DNA of 64,000 nt from Henricia sp. BOLD:AAB3569. Its lineage: Eukaryota > Echinodermata > Asteroidea > Spinulosida > Echinasteridae. The notes beneath the pieces were generated by a model that was not told the DNA's origin, did not search any database, and saw nothing but the letters and a program-made list of their open reading frames with translations. Position numbers and translations under genes: made by a program. This document shows, in pieces, positions 23,001-38,000 of this stretch. How positions within the stretch are numbered: the stretch's first letter is position 1; each line of letters opens with the position of its first letter. The stretch spans positions 558,001-622,000 of the forward strand of contig JBBELK010001000.1 of the NCBI GenBank assembly GCA_037783545.1, in the 5' to 3' direction.

Positions 23001-26000
23001 TTTCTCTGAAATTGATTGCAATGTGTAAAACACATGCATATTTAATAGTGTAGCATAGTACTATGTAGGCCCTTCATGTACATGTACCGGGTACATGTAG
23101 GCTAACTTGGCTGACTATTAATATGTAAGCCAACAACTGGCACCTAAAACCAGCTAGTACAGTCAATCTATTCCAAAATGCATGTTTTGTAACGTGTCCA
23201 TTAAATTAAGAATAATTATCTAAAATTAAATTAGCATACACACTGCACACATACAAAGGATACTATACATTGCAACTCACCAAACTCATGCAGTCTTCCA
23301 CATTAGCTAAATTTTCCAGGAATAGCATTTTTCAGACGATCTCACTCTAACCGCAGACACAGTAAATCAGATTAATTTCCCATGTACACATAAATGATGG
23401 TAGTACATACACACAGTACCAAACTGCAATAGCAACTGGTTATAAATGCTCCGCTACACAGTGCTTTGATTATAACATGTGAAAATCCATGTAAAATCTC
23501 CAATACACACTGGCCACGTTGTGTGCACTATAGGCCTACTGTACCAACTTCACAGCGTGCAGTATTTAGCTGGGCTCAGTGTGTTTACAATGTGTAGCTC
23601 CCTTTGTGTGTTCAGTCAGCATGGGACAGTATGGGAGGATTTTACAATGCAGTCATGCATCCCATACACAGGCCAACGTTCAACTGAATACATGTACTGT
23701 AGACACACAGTCCCCTATAGCACTGTACATATTGTGGACATGTACAATGCATGTGTTTTCAAGATAAACTGTGCACTGAACACCCACCATATACATGTGT
23801 ACAGTATGTAGTTTGCTCTATCCATGTACATTGTATTGGTCACTATGGGGAGGTGTTGCTGTTTATTACACACAGTTATAGTTTATTCCAGTGGCCCTTT
23901 CATGCTAATTAAAGCTCATAAAACTGCAACAAGATAAACTCAAAGTGGCCATTAAAATAATGTGGGAACAAGGGGCTGAATGGCATAATAGGATAATGAA
24001 TGGGCATAATTTAAGATACTAAATCATCCGTTTCCTATAAGTACCAGCAACATCTCAAATTGAGCCTTTTTTGAATTCATTTATTCTGTAGCATTCATAA
24101 ATTTGGTTTTTCCTGTGAGAAAAGCTCTATCACCGGAACTCTCACCCTCAAACCAAAACAAAATCTTGCCAGGATTTAAAAAAACAGTAGTGTGAAATGA
24201 GCTGGGTTAAACTCACCCCGGATTGGTAGGCCTACTGTGCCAGTGTGAATTTGTTTAACCATTATCGAGAGCTGTTTTTGGCCGCGGTCGTGCGAATCAG
24301 AAGAATGATCGAAGTATTTTTTTTCAGTTCTCTCCGTGGTTCTTTTTTTCACGAAAGATAATTTATGTCAATTGTTTGATCGACAATTTTTCCTGCGTGC
24401 CGGACCGGAATTTCAGCGTATCGGGCTGATACGCACATTTTTGCGTGGGGAGAACCCTGCCGTAAGCCGTCGCGGTACGTTAGTCTGGTCATTTTTCTAT
24501 TTTCGTTTTTTAATTTTTCACTAACATTAACAAAACTAATCTGGAAGTGCAAGAATAAGGACAAGATGTTGAAAAAAATCTGTCGCAAATTGTATCGCTT
24601 AATCAAGTCAAAAACTGCGATGCATTTTGAAAAGTGGCATCGCAGATTGTCAAAAAAAAACTTTCAGATGCATCAATGCTCCTTACAAAAAGTACCATCT
24701 TGGACAGAAATAAACTAATGTCAACTTTTTTACCGTTGTTATCAACACTGAGTAAGGTTTTGTCAACTCATAAAGTCAAATTTTGGGTCATTGCGAATTA
24801 TAAAATGGCCTTTAAACTTGCCCCTGGGTGATATAAACTCAGGTTTTTAATATGAACAGAAAATTCCCTGATTTTCTCTGAGTTTCCCTGATGAATTTTT
24901 ACCATTCTGGGATAATTATTTTGAATAATTTCAAGTTTAAAGGTAGAGTACATGATTGGTAAACTGTTACAAACGGCGTTGTTTCCACTCGTGATTGAAA
25001 GCCAATGTTGATAAAACTGCTGTGTAGACATTTCAGTCACATAGAGGCAGTAATACTTCAGAAAACTTGAAAAATCCATGCATGGCTTTGGTGTCGAGTT
25101 GAACGGTAAAAAATGTCTTTTGCAAAATACTTTTTTAGAAAACCACCTTCAGTTGTTAATTTCTCACACAAAATACCATTTTGGACTGAAATAAATTCAT
25201 GTGGTGTTTAGTTCCATTGTTATTAACTCTTTTAGTGATGTGTTTCTTGTTACAAAAATCGGGGTCACTGCAAATGATGCACTCCAGTGGATTCATTGGA
25301 TACACTGTTTAGACATGATACAAAACAAAACGGACTGACCACTTTCTCTTATTGGGTCAATTCCTTGACTTCCCTCCCCCGTTTTGAGTAATTTTTCTCA
25401 AATTCCCCGAGTTTTCTCCGACTAGAAAAAAGGGAAACTCATTTTCCGGGAAACTCATTTTCCAGGAAACCCTGGAACTCAGTTTGAGCGAAACAAGTAC
25501 AAATGGTGCTGAAACTCAACTTAAAAATGCTGTATATAATACATATATTTTTGGCCCAGTGTACGTGTATTAAATTTTTGGTCCAAATACAATGCATGTG
25601 ATTTTGGCCCAACAAGCAAAATACCAGTATTGTGGTACAATCTAGATTAAATTTCCAGAAATTCTTGCAAATTAATTTGTTATTACCATTTCCTTTCCAG
25701 CTAAGTGGAATAATGCATAAAAATTAAATCATTGCAACCACATCCTGTATAGGACGAGGTTTTGGAAACAAGAAAAAGGGGGAGGGGGGGGGGGAGGGGG
25801 GGGAGGTGTGTGTGGAGGGATTGTGTGCATAATGCAGAGAACTGCATTGACCAATCACAACACAACCATCTGTTGCGCTGACCAGTTGTACATGACTAAG
25901 CCTGCATACGGTCAGGAGACACTACTGGGATGTAACCCTTTGTCTGATTTCATTCATCTATAACAAAACTCCACCTCTAGCAAGGCTAAATCTTCAGATT

Positions 26001-29000
26001 AAATGAAATTGTTTTTCGTGAGGGCAGGAAATTGCAGTAAATAAGCAAATCCTTGAATTAATCAATTTATTCTTTTTTTAGCAGAATATGCACACGTATG
26101 TAAGTTTTCTTTTAGAAAACTAACAAGTAACGTTTCTTTGGAGTATAAATGTGTGTATAAAAAGTCTGGTTAAATGACCATGTTGTACATCACATTATAG
26201 ATGATTAAATTTGATGTAGAGTGAATGTATTTTATTTTTAAAGGTCCAATGTATCATTTGCAAGATGAGACTTTTTAACAGCAGGTACAATCCCTCTTGC
26301 ATTTGCACTTTTTTCAATAGTCCACATATCCCTGTAGCCGACGTATACCGACATTTTTTCAACTTGCCCATTTTAAGTGGATAAATCACAAGCAAAAGTG
26401 CGGTTTTCGAAAATGACATTTTCGCGATTTCTTCAAAGGTATTAATGATACATGTACATGTATGCACGTGACCCCGCGACGCAATCCTGATTAAGAGAAG
26501 TAAACATGATCGGCAACTCCATATGTTTACACGCATAAAACTCCGAAAACTGTCTCTGTTGGATGGTGTTTTTTTGAAGAATTTGGTTTAGTTGTGTGGT
26601 TGTATGTTTTACCAGACACTATGAAAAAAAAGAGCAGAAACATCTTTTTTATTTCCAATACACAGCCTACTCGCTTTCCTGAACAACGAACATTCTACAT
26701 GTACTATATTTAATGGTGACATAAAAGTGTCACCTTTACACAACGATGCACAATAACATCAAGGTGCAAACGTTTTCGGTTAGGTAACTGGTCCCGCGCA
26801 AAACGTTGCATCAACTTACATGTAATACCTAATGGGTACCAGTGCGATTGTGCCCTTAAGGCCCAGTGGATCATTTGCAATGACCCCAAAAAGTAATCGA
26901 CGAGTTTACAGGGGAAAAGTTCTGAAAGTAAAGATTGAATTAATAGCAACTATCCAATGAAAGGTTTTTGCTCAAAATGATATAATTTTACCAGAAAATA
27001 ATCCGTAAAGATGAAATTATTTAGATCGTTTGCAAACGATTTACTTATTTTTGGTTCGCATCTACGCGGTCCAAAATGCATGGGCGCCGTGTACTCCGTG
27101 TGCGTGTTCCAACGCGATGCATTTTTTAATGGATCGCGCGCACACGCATGTAAGCGCAGTATGTGCGACAGAGTGCATGACGCAAGCCACATAGTACCCG
27201 ATCAACTGAGAACGAATATTTGAAACACCCTGCCAAGACCAGGAAAATGCGTATTGATTTTCATTGTTTTTTTTAAACGTGGTACATTTGACAAAGCTGA
27301 AATTTCTTCGGATGAGTTTGTTGATGTCTTATTTTTGATTTATAATGGTTTTATTCGCAGAATCGCTCAAAAACAGATCATCTACAGGGCCTTTAAACCA
27401 CTAACCATCATACCAGTGCATTCGGTTGTTCCCATGTTTGACGATTTGTTTACGCGATCTCCGGGCACGCGGAGGAGCTGCAGTACGGTAATTATATACA
27501 GCACGCAGCAGAGGGTACGCTCCCTTCTATTGTTCCCCCATTGCGTCTCAAGCATCCAATGAATTTCAAAAGAATTCTTTTCAGTCCCTTTGTCCCATAT
27601 CATGCTAGGTATAATGGTATCAAACACGGTTCACTGTGGTCAAAGGAAGCAAAGAGACTTTAAGTTTTCAGTTATTTCTTTTGACCCACCTACCCATAAC
27701 ATTGATTATTTTGAATAGCCCCTAAAATAACTTGTCTTTTCACATTTTAAATATTTCAGGCAAATCTTTTTTGCAACTTAGTTTTTATTCCATGGATCGG
27801 ATGTTTGTCAACTAGATCAAAGAATGGAATACATGTGGGAAATTCCCAAAATTAGGGGTCCAAAAGTGTGACATGCTTTTTAAGATTTCCAAGTGTTTTT
27901 AGTGATTGAAAGTGGTTTCCCAGTAGAAAATAATGCCACTTAAATTAAATGTTTGTGTTTAGATATGTTAATGCAAACTCATTCTACAGCCAATTTTCAT
28001 TGGCGTAGGTAACCCGGAACACCAAACAAATCATAAGCCTTTATGGTCTTTTGTTTTGAATATTTTTTCAGGAATTAGAGAACAAAATATTGAAGAAAAT
28101 GATGCTGCCCCCTATAAGCACAGGCCACAGTCTATTACTGATAATTTGTGATCATGAGTGGTGATTTTTGTAGCAGAGAGTGTCGTACGTAACTGGGACA
28201 CCAAACATTTTGGACCCCGAATTTTGGGAATTACCCATGTACATGCATGCTCCAAAAACATTTTATGGGGCAACGTATACTGTACACGTATAGCTGCAAA
28301 GTACTTTCATGCTAACTTTGTGCAAAAATATCCAAAACGGCTAAACCTTGAGTGAAATTAGTGTTGTAGTCGAGTACTTTTGAATTAGAGTACTTTCCAT
28401 TTGAATTCTATCAATCTGAAGCTTGTTGTACAGCCTCAGAACGAAAAATATCAAATTTAAAAATATTTTTGTATTAAAAAGTATAAATCATGTAAAGTAT
28501 AAATCTGTAGGGCTTGCTAAGCTCACGTGATAGCCAATCCCAATCAGTGAGGAACAACTGCACTACCGTGATTCGAGACCACCAGTTAGCTTCATAGCTC
28601 AATTGGTAGGGCGTCTGCACGTTAAGCAGAAGGTCCGTGGTTCAAATCCTGGTGGAGCCAAGTTGCTTTTCATTGCATCCAGATTTCCCAGATTCATGGA
28701 CATTTGTCCACATTTGTATCGAATCATGAAAAGTATTCAGAAAAAAAGTATATGTACTTGCCAGTACTTTCATCATTTCAAAAGCCCAAAGTATTCTAAA
28801 ATAAAGTGATTACCCTGAAACCAAGCTTAAAGGCTCAGTGTATCATTTGCAATGACCCCAAAAAGTAATCGACGAGTTTACAGGGGGAAAGTTCTGAAAG
28901 TAAAGATTGAATTAATAGCAACTATCCAATGAAAGGTTTTCGCTCAAAATGATATAATTTTACCAGAAAATAATCCGTAGAGATGAAATTATTTAGATCG

Positions 29001-32000
29001 TTTGCAAACGATTTACTTATTTTTGGTTCGCATCTACGCGGTCCAAAATGCATGGGCGCTGTGTACTCCGCGTGCGTGTTCTAACGCGATGCATTTTTAT
29101 GGATCGCGCGCACACGCAGTATGTGCGCCACAGAGTGCATGATGCAAAGCCACATAGTACCCGATCAACTGAGAACGAATATTTGAAACACCCCGCCAAG
29201 ACCAGGAAAACGCATATGGATTTTCATATGGTACATTTGACAAAGCTGAAATTTCTTCTGATGAGTTTGTTGATGTCTTTCTTTTGATTTATAATGGTTT
29301 TATTTGTAGAATCGCTCAAAAACAGATCATATACAGGGCCTTTAACTGATGTACAGTTCTTAATGTATGGTGATTTTGGGATTCCCTGTGTCATAACTTA
29401 TATTAGGCTACACCTCTGTGAAATAATTTGTTTATTTGGGGGGAGGGGGGAAGGAGATTTTTTGTCCATTTTAAATACACTGCAACTGAATTCTAAACAA
29501 TCTCAGCAAATCACAGTATAGACCAAGGACTCGTAGGCTGGGCAAATTATTGGAATTACCTCGCCCAGACAAAAATCCACCACAGTCCAACTTTGGTATG
29601 TACTAGAACAATACCATGCACCTACTCCCTCTCCCCCTTCCCCCCCCGCCCCCTAAAAAAATAGTCAATAACTCATTTATTTTCTTTCACTTTGCTAGCC
29701 ATTCTTGTTGCGGAAACCCAACCACATCTGGTGATCTCCCACTGCAAGCGGGATGGGACTCCCAGAGTCTTTCTTGCTTGCCTACCAGACCGTGTGAGGG
29801 ATGACAATGCTGCAATCGTGTGCGGATTGCGAGAGACGCGGCGGGAAAACACGACAGGAAGAAAAATCAATAGATTTGAGTGTTGGGGCAACAGCTGTGT
29901 CGGACGAGGGGTTTGGAGTAAACTCCCACATACCGGTACCGCTAGGGGAGGGGGGTGGGGGGAGGATGGGAATCTAGCGCTAAAACTACATGCAATGCTT
30001 TACTCTTCACACCTGTTGAATGCTCGCTCGCTCGCTTGCAGAAATGAAAGGTCAAGTGCAATGCAACTGGATTAGCATTGAAAACTTTGAACCAAAAACA
30101 GCCCCTTTTTGGTTAAAATGCAAATTTCAGTAATTTTATTTCCTGAAAGCTGCTAACCCATAAAAGTGAATAAAAATATTTATATAAAAAATAAATACAT
30201 ATATGGGTCTTTCTATAAATTAGGGGTCCAATGTTGGTGTCCCCAGTTACATTTTACATCTTGTTTTTGTAAATTCAGGACACATTCTTTAAATACTTTC
30301 CATCTCAAAGAGCGAGTACATAAAGTACAACTCATACAGAATGGTTTAAAGGCCATTTTAATGATTTTTGAACGAAAAATAACACATATCAGGTGTAACG
30401 GGGGACACTAAATGTCACACTTTTGGACCCCTAATTTATAGAAAGACCCACATACAAGTACTTGAATTGTTAATTTACGGTCCACCGCTGGGCTGCGGAA
30501 AAATTATCTTGTCATTTTTCGTCGCTATAAAGTCCTGTGCGAATGGGAATCGTAATGTAAAACCATGACCTGAACGATGAGGTGACACACTACTGTATTT
30601 ACAGTTTTTTCAAGGTTTTACAGGGCAAAGGACATACTTCGAGCTGGAAAAAATTACCCTGATGGAATGTTAAGAGTGGCTCACAGTAACTTTTTTGCAA
30701 CAATGAAACTCATGAAACATTCTTAAGCCAACTGCAGCATCATCAACCACTTAGGGTCTGATTCTTTCCCAGCTGGGGATGCATGCCTTAAGGAGTGATT
30801 GAGATTTGATCTTGATCTCATGAACAATTACATTCAGTTCTAGAAGGGAGGTTTAGATGCACGTGAAACGCGAACGTAAGCGCGAAATGCTTTTGAGCAC
30901 TTGATCATTACTTTGAGGAACTCTTAGAACAGTCGAAAACAAAAATAAAAAAATGTGACTTTTGTGGCAAGATACTGTAGCTACAGTATGCTCACATCGA
31001 CATAGCAACTTGGTAAAGCCTAGAGTACATGTACATTGACCTTGCAACTAGAAGCAACTGTTGCTTGCAGTGATCAGATGTACGCGTACATCGACAAAAC
31101 TGACCGCAACTAGGTACAACTAGTTGCCAGAGTAACTGAGCAACTCGGAATTTTTCTGGTTGCCAGTAGTTGCAAGTGCGCGTACATCGTTCTTTTTAAG
31201 CAACTGATCAGTTGCTCCCAGTTCATGCAGTTGCTGCGTGTTGTTTTCTAGTTGCCAGAAACGCCAGTTGCCACTAGTTGCTTCCAGTTGCTAGGTCGAT
31301 GTACGCTAGGCTAGGACACGATTGAAGAGTCCTTCTGTATGAATATGGTGTACAGAAGATAGCTCTTGTGCGTGTGTGGGGAGCGTCAGTGATCAGTCAC
31401 ATAGCTAAGAGTTCTCCAGTTCTGGGATGCGTTTGAGCGTGTACTTGTGTTAACAAGAGTAGTACTCCTGCAGCGCGAACGGCAAGAATAACGACACTCG
31501 GGTCAGTGAGAGTATGCTCTTGCTACTCCCTGACAAATGGGGAGTGTGCTCTTACTCCTGATGAGTGCCATGTGATTTGCACGAAGATGGCAGAACATGG
31601 GTGGAATTTAAGTGAGTTTGCTCAACATGTTAACTAGATAACTGAAACAACAACTCACTAGACAGCATAAAAGATTCCGCAAAAGTTCTTGGGGTTTTCT
31701 GTGATATATGTCGGTATTTTCTTTAGTTACTTTTGAGCAGTACATGTATTTGTCGAGTCGTGGCTAGAGACAGCCATCTTGACGGATGGCCATTAGCACA
31801 TGCATAATGTTCGCGTAATGTGACCCGAGTGCAGTGCGCACGCATTATTCCGAGTAACGATAATTATATGCCCGAGCGCGGCCCAAAGGTCTGCAACTGA
31901 AATGGGCCTGAATGACGGCATTGGATACAAGTTGGATACAACAGGAGTTGGAAGATGTATGGTATTACAATTATGCTAAATATTATAATTTAAGTATTAA

Positions 32001-35000
32001 CACATTTAAGCTTCTTCATCCACTATTACACACTACACTGCATCTGTGAGTCTTTCCATGATAAACGGGACATTTTGGCAACACAGACCATATTTTCCAG
32101 AAATTACCTTTGTCTGGTCTCAAAATAAAAGAAATAAGGCTCAAAAAGAGTTTCAAATAGTGTGACAACATGCCTTTCTAAAAACCCTGTGTACACATTT
32201 CCAATATACGCTCGTAACCAGGACGGCCTAAAATGTAACACAAGTGTTCGTCCCGGTTACGAGCGTATATTGGAAATTTGTACACAGGGTTTTTTAGAAA
32301 GGCATGTTGTCACACTATATGTAACTCTTTTTGGGCCAAGTCATCTCTTCAGAACAACTAAAACTTATTTCTTCTTTTTTTTAGACAAGACAAAGGTACA
32401 TGTATTTCCTCGAAAATATGGTCTGTGCTGCCAAAATACCCCCTTTACTGTGGACCCATACCGGTATGAGTGTTTGGACAAAAATATATTTTATCATTTA
32501 AATGTGCTTTGCCTCATTCATCTCCCCTCCCCTTTCCCCACCCCTCAAAAAGTCGGCATACATACATGTACCAAAACAGGCATATTATTCCGTTTCTGAT
32601 ACGCACATAATCTGTATGCAGCCGCCTACGATATTTGTCACATTTCAAAACGAAAGAAAAATAAAAACCTCAAGGATAAGACCAGGGTAGTTAATCTATT
32701 ATCATTCTCAGCAAACACACACACACCAACACCGGCCGATCAATACGGGAACTTTGCCTCGCAACACGCCATTCATATTAAAATATCAAAAGACATGTAT
32801 GGTTGCCATGGCGATATGCGCAACGTTTAAAAGAGTGCAAAGGGAATTATGGTCTAATGTCCTGCAAATCGAGGCACGTAAATTAATTAAAAATTGGAAA
32901 ATAAATCACTTCAATGTCTGCAGTAAGCACGATTGTGCATTACAGGTTCATGTAATGTAACAATTTTCAGTTTGTGTTTTGCAAATTCAATATTGATTTC
33001 GAATTGAATCAAAATTCTAGAATAAATTGCTTAAATTGCTGGCTGTGAAACAGACATGTTCCAAGCTTTACTACATGTAGAAGGCTGCTTAATTTATTTC
33101 CAAGAAAACAAAATCAGTGAAATTTATTACTCTTATGAGATTGTCTATTTTTAAGTTCATGAGTAATTCTATATTCATGAGCGAGGCTGTGATGTCATCT
33201 CACTAACAGTGAATATTTTCGGGGGGGTTTCTTCATGTTTGTAACATGCATTACCGTACCGGTACTTTGCTCGGTCTACATTGTGCTTTGCAAAAACTCC
33301 TACAAATCTGTGTCAAAAATGGATCAGTGGACTATTGTGGGTTCTCTCCAAGACTAGCTATGGACCGCGCCCACACATGTCAACAAATAAAAAAATTTAA
33401 AAAAAGTTTCTCATTTTGTTTGTAGTAGTAAGTTCCTTTGATTTGTAAATACATGTAAATCTGATTTCGTGTCCATTTTTATCATGTCAAACCTTTAAAG
33501 GAATACTGTATCATTTACAATGGTCAAAAGTTTACTCCGTGAGTTGACAAGAAAAACCTTACTCAAAGTGTTGATATAGTTCTATATGAAAAAACAAATT
33601 TATGTCAAGAACAGTACCTTTCTGTTAGAAACTAACAAATGAATGTGGTTCTTAAAAAAATGAGCGTGCACACTCATTATTTGCGTGTGTTGTAAAGGCT
33701 TTCTTAAGCACTACTGCATCTACCGGTATGTAGCTGAAATTTTCGTTGGCTAGTTTACTGTACAAACAATTTACTTGATTATTATATAAAATGAAGCTTT
33801 TGCAGCCAGATACCGTGCGTGCACGCTGGGCACACCCAAGCACACACAAACGCGACTTACCGGTATGCTACATATTATTCTCATTGCCATTCTGAAATTT
33901 CGCGCTCTCAATTGAATCCATATATTTTCAAGGATGTCGTAAAAAACACCCAATGTTTTGTAAACTAATTTATCCGTTCCATCACACCAACCTGTTTGCT
34001 TACACGTCCAAATTTCCTGTTTTATTTCCATGGATAGTATTTCGGGGAGGTATTTTAAAGGACTGTTAGGTTAGAATGAAATCCATTTTCTAAAAAAATC
34101 TGACCAAGCTCCTTTAAAGCATACCGAATGGGCAGTGATTGAGATCGACCTTCATTAATAATTTCAGGTATAAATCGAGCCCTTGAAATCCCCAAGACTT
34201 GACTTTCTCGATTCAGCACGACCCGATATGCAACACCGATCGTCGTTGAGTTTGCACCTGGCCAGGTGCACTGCAGCGACGGCTCCAAACACGAGACTGC
34301 TGACTTGCTGATGCGACTGACGGTATAGTTTGACTTCTGACCGCGAGCACTTGTCAATCGGTGTTTGAGCACGCTCAAGCCTCGCGTCGGCGGCTGCAAA
34401 ATCCGATATTCATGTCATGCAGATGAATGCAAGGACGGGATCTTGAATTTATGAATTTCTATAAGAAGTCAACCGGATAGTACACCAATTTGCAGCACTA
34501 CGTGGGCAGATCTACATGTACCACAGTTGGTGAGAAAACATAACTGCCAACTGTACAAGAACACTACACAGCTAGAATATTATGAACACAAAACAGTACA
34601 TACTATAAGGTATGGAATGGTATGGTATGGTACATGTATGCAGGGGGTCGTGGGTTCAAGTCCCAGCCGAGCATGCTATGAAGGTTTTCTCATAAGGCCT
34701 TTTCCCACTAGAACGTCAAACCCCGGGGTGACTCATCCTACCCCAGGGTGACTCATCCTCCCCCGCCCCCGCCCCCTCCCCCCCCCCAAGATCAACACCG
34801 CGTTGATTCACACTTGTTCTGAATCTTGCCCCGGGGCTAACTCACTCCGGAGATCAGCACATAATCCCTCACTTGAACAAGTGAGAACTTGCCCCTGCCC
34901 TTTTCCCACTACCATTCTCGCCCCAGGGCCAAATTTTTCAACTCTGGTCCCGAGCAGGGTTAAACTCGCCCCCGGGAATGAGCAATCTCGGGGGTGGCTC

Positions 35001-38000
35001 GGGGAGTGAGACTTGCAAGTGGGAATCGGGGCTTATTTTCACCCCGGCGTCGCCCCGGGGCCACCCCCGAGATTTTGTCTAGTGGGAAAAGGCCTATAGT
35101 GTCTTGGAGAAGCACCGAGTATACAGTGCTAATCAAGTTATGTCAGGTACATGTATGGTGCCTATGGAAGGATTTTTCCTAATTCCATGTTTGGAAATCT
35201 GTATAATTTTACACATTTTTCAGAGGCCTGGGCCCACTTTCATAGGGCCGCTTAACGGAGCGTCATGTTATTTCATTGATTAAGTAATTTAAAACGTGTC
35301 TTAACTGCAGAGCTAAACTTTGCTTAAGACAGTGACGCAACAATGGCCTTTTCCAAGTAGATGCATGCTTCAGTACACCGCAACCATGAAATACATGTAG
35401 TGTTTAAAGGGCCTCTGAAATGCTCAATAACTTTATGCACAGTTTTTGCTGCATATGAAGGATTACTTGTGTAGAAAGACAATACTACTGTTCATTTTGA
35501 AGCCCCATGAATAAAAAGTGACATTTTTCAACTTTGAAAATTTCTTCACATAAACTCACAGAAAGATGGCGCTGTTTGGGGCATGTCACTTTAGGAACAC
35601 ACATCAGAAAAGCAAAGAAAAACATTAGACTTCAAACTGGAATTGTGGAAAAATGCTGCAGTTTCCAGCCTTAGTTTTTTCATGGTTTGCAACAGGCAAC
35701 ATGTAAAACAAACCTAAACCGTCATGGGTTACAAAAGTTTCAGCAAGTTGGAGAAAATTGTGGAAACTTTTGTGCACAGTTGAATGAGATTTTCCTATGT
35801 TTTCCTAATGTGACATCACCACTTTGCTGATGCATATGTAAATTTGCATTAGCATAAAAATCAAAAACCTTGAATTTAACCCCCAAAAAACTTCCAAGTA
35901 AGGTTTTTATGATTGTAAATTAATGGACTACCGGTAGTTCCATAGCACAGATTTCATTGATAAAAATACCATTTCAGGGGCCCTTTAAGCCAAGCATGAC
36001 TTGTCTGTTATTCACCACTTGCACGGAACCGCCATATTGGCAAAACAGCGAGGCTATACATGTAATTGTGTGAACAATGACTCCCTCGCATCTTTACCAT
36101 GTCAGTTGCTGTGTACATGTACATAGCCCGGAAAGCCTGGTTTTGAATGTGACCGTGCAAGTGGTGAATAATCCAATGTAAGCACACTTTTTTGATATGT
36201 TTAAGCAGTTCTATGAAATGTATAGTTCCGAGACTGCCCAATTAACCCCGCCCCCTTGGATATTGTTGCTATGCCTCACACGCTATTGTCAAAATGGCTA
36301 CACACACTGCAAAAACCAATGGAACTTTCAACGGAAAACACAGATTCATTGGAGAAAACTTGAAGGTATTCATGTTTCAGGGTCGACAGTTACCGTAGCA
36401 CGCACTTAATAAAAGGCCAGTGATACAGAGATGTCATATATTCATAACAATTTGCTTTCTTACCTTTGAACAGCAAATGGCCCGGCCTTGAAACCAAAAA
36501 TTCAAGTATGGGCAGAAAATCGCGTGATGTTGGTTTGTGAAGCAATGCACTTTGACCTATGTGGGCGCTGTCTGCTAGCTCTGTTGTGATTGGTCGGCGG
36601 GTTCGGTTGATTGACAGGTCGGAACTATGCATTGCGCCCAGGTCTTGACCTTTATATTCTTTGAAAGTTTGCTATAGTCCTTTTGGTTTTCTATTGAAAA
36701 AGCCCACCATACTGAACAACTTAACTACCTTGAAGAATTAGTGAATTTTCTTTTTAGCATTTCTACAGTAGTTCACAGCCTGTACATTAAAATATTGATT
36801 CGTTTTGACCCAAATAGGTAATTAGAGTCTAAGAATTATAACATTTTTTTTCGTCAGTAAATGGTTTGTGGTTCTCGTGATTATGACTGTTTTATTCAGT
36901 TACTATCGTGTTTCTAAAAAGATATAAATACCTGTACAAAGATACTGTTATCTTGCTACACTTTAAAAGCTGGGAGAGTTCACACATGCTAAGATAAAGA
37001 CAATTATTGTGTAAAGTACAGTGTTTAAAGGACGTGTGAAATAGGGTTTTTATTAAATATAATAATAGTAGAGGGTGTGTTTTACACATTTCAGTCAACT
37101 TCAGAAAATTTGATTGTTCCGTTTTGGTGTAATTGCAAGTTTTATATTGTTATACTAATGAGAATTTCCATATTCATGAACAAATCCGTGATGTCATCTC
37201 AGGACAACAGAGGAAATCTCCATTGACTTGTGTACAAAAGATTTTGTTATTTTCAGTGACTTCTTGGTGTTATGATCTGTATCAGTTTACTGAGTTTGTT
37301 TAGTATGTCATTTGCAACAATCCCAACAAGTTTGTTTGGGTCAGAAATGGATCAGTGGGCTACTGCTACTGTTTGAAATGTAATGTTCTTTCTTTGTTTT
37401 TCAACTGTGGGTTCCCTCCATGACTAGCAATAAACAGCGCCCTCGTCTGTCAATAAAATTTTGAAGTAGAGAAAAGATCACTTCTTTCTGAAATGAAAAC
37501 AAATTTCAGTTTGCCCCTTTGTCTGCAACACTTTGATCTTCTGATTCGTGTATAAAAACAAATGGTTGATAATTTTCACTTCACTAAACCTTTAAGGCAC
37601 CATACGTATCACACTTTTGTGCAGACATGCACATATTACTTAATACCCAACGAGTGGCAATGGAGAAATGAGTTCCCACAACTTTTCAGATCCCAGTGTT
37701 GGAGGTCTCAGATGTCAATTGGTCTGATGGGATTGTCATATGAAAGTTCAATCAACAAAACCAGGTAAACATGCAGCACCCTGTACATGTACTTTGACAG
37801 TACTGCAGTGTACCTGGTAGCCCCATGTGGTCAAAGTATTAACAGCTACAGCTTTTACTGGAAGTCATCCAGAAAATTTGGGCATTTCATATATTAACAC
37901 AGTGCACTATTGCAGTCAGTTTGGAGAGGTCATTTCTGCAGTGCATTCTGCGAAACGAGTTGATATCTGGAATTATTGTGTTTGGTCAGTTGTGTACAAA

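Noticed and set aside
28589-28660. Functional tRNA-Asn gene
   Set aside because: C at position 33 and a poorly paired T-stem make a working tRNA unlikely; it was kept only as a tRNA-like sequence.
29692-30075. Plus-strand 127-codon open frame starting MLAILVAETQPHLV
   Set aside because: No recognisable domain, no splice or promoter context, and it runs into a G-rich low-complexity stretch. It is probably intron sequence.
34055-34399. Minus-strand 114-codon open frame
   Set aside because: It overlaps the end of element J2 and a GC-rich stretch. No match to an E-protein alternative first exon could be seen.
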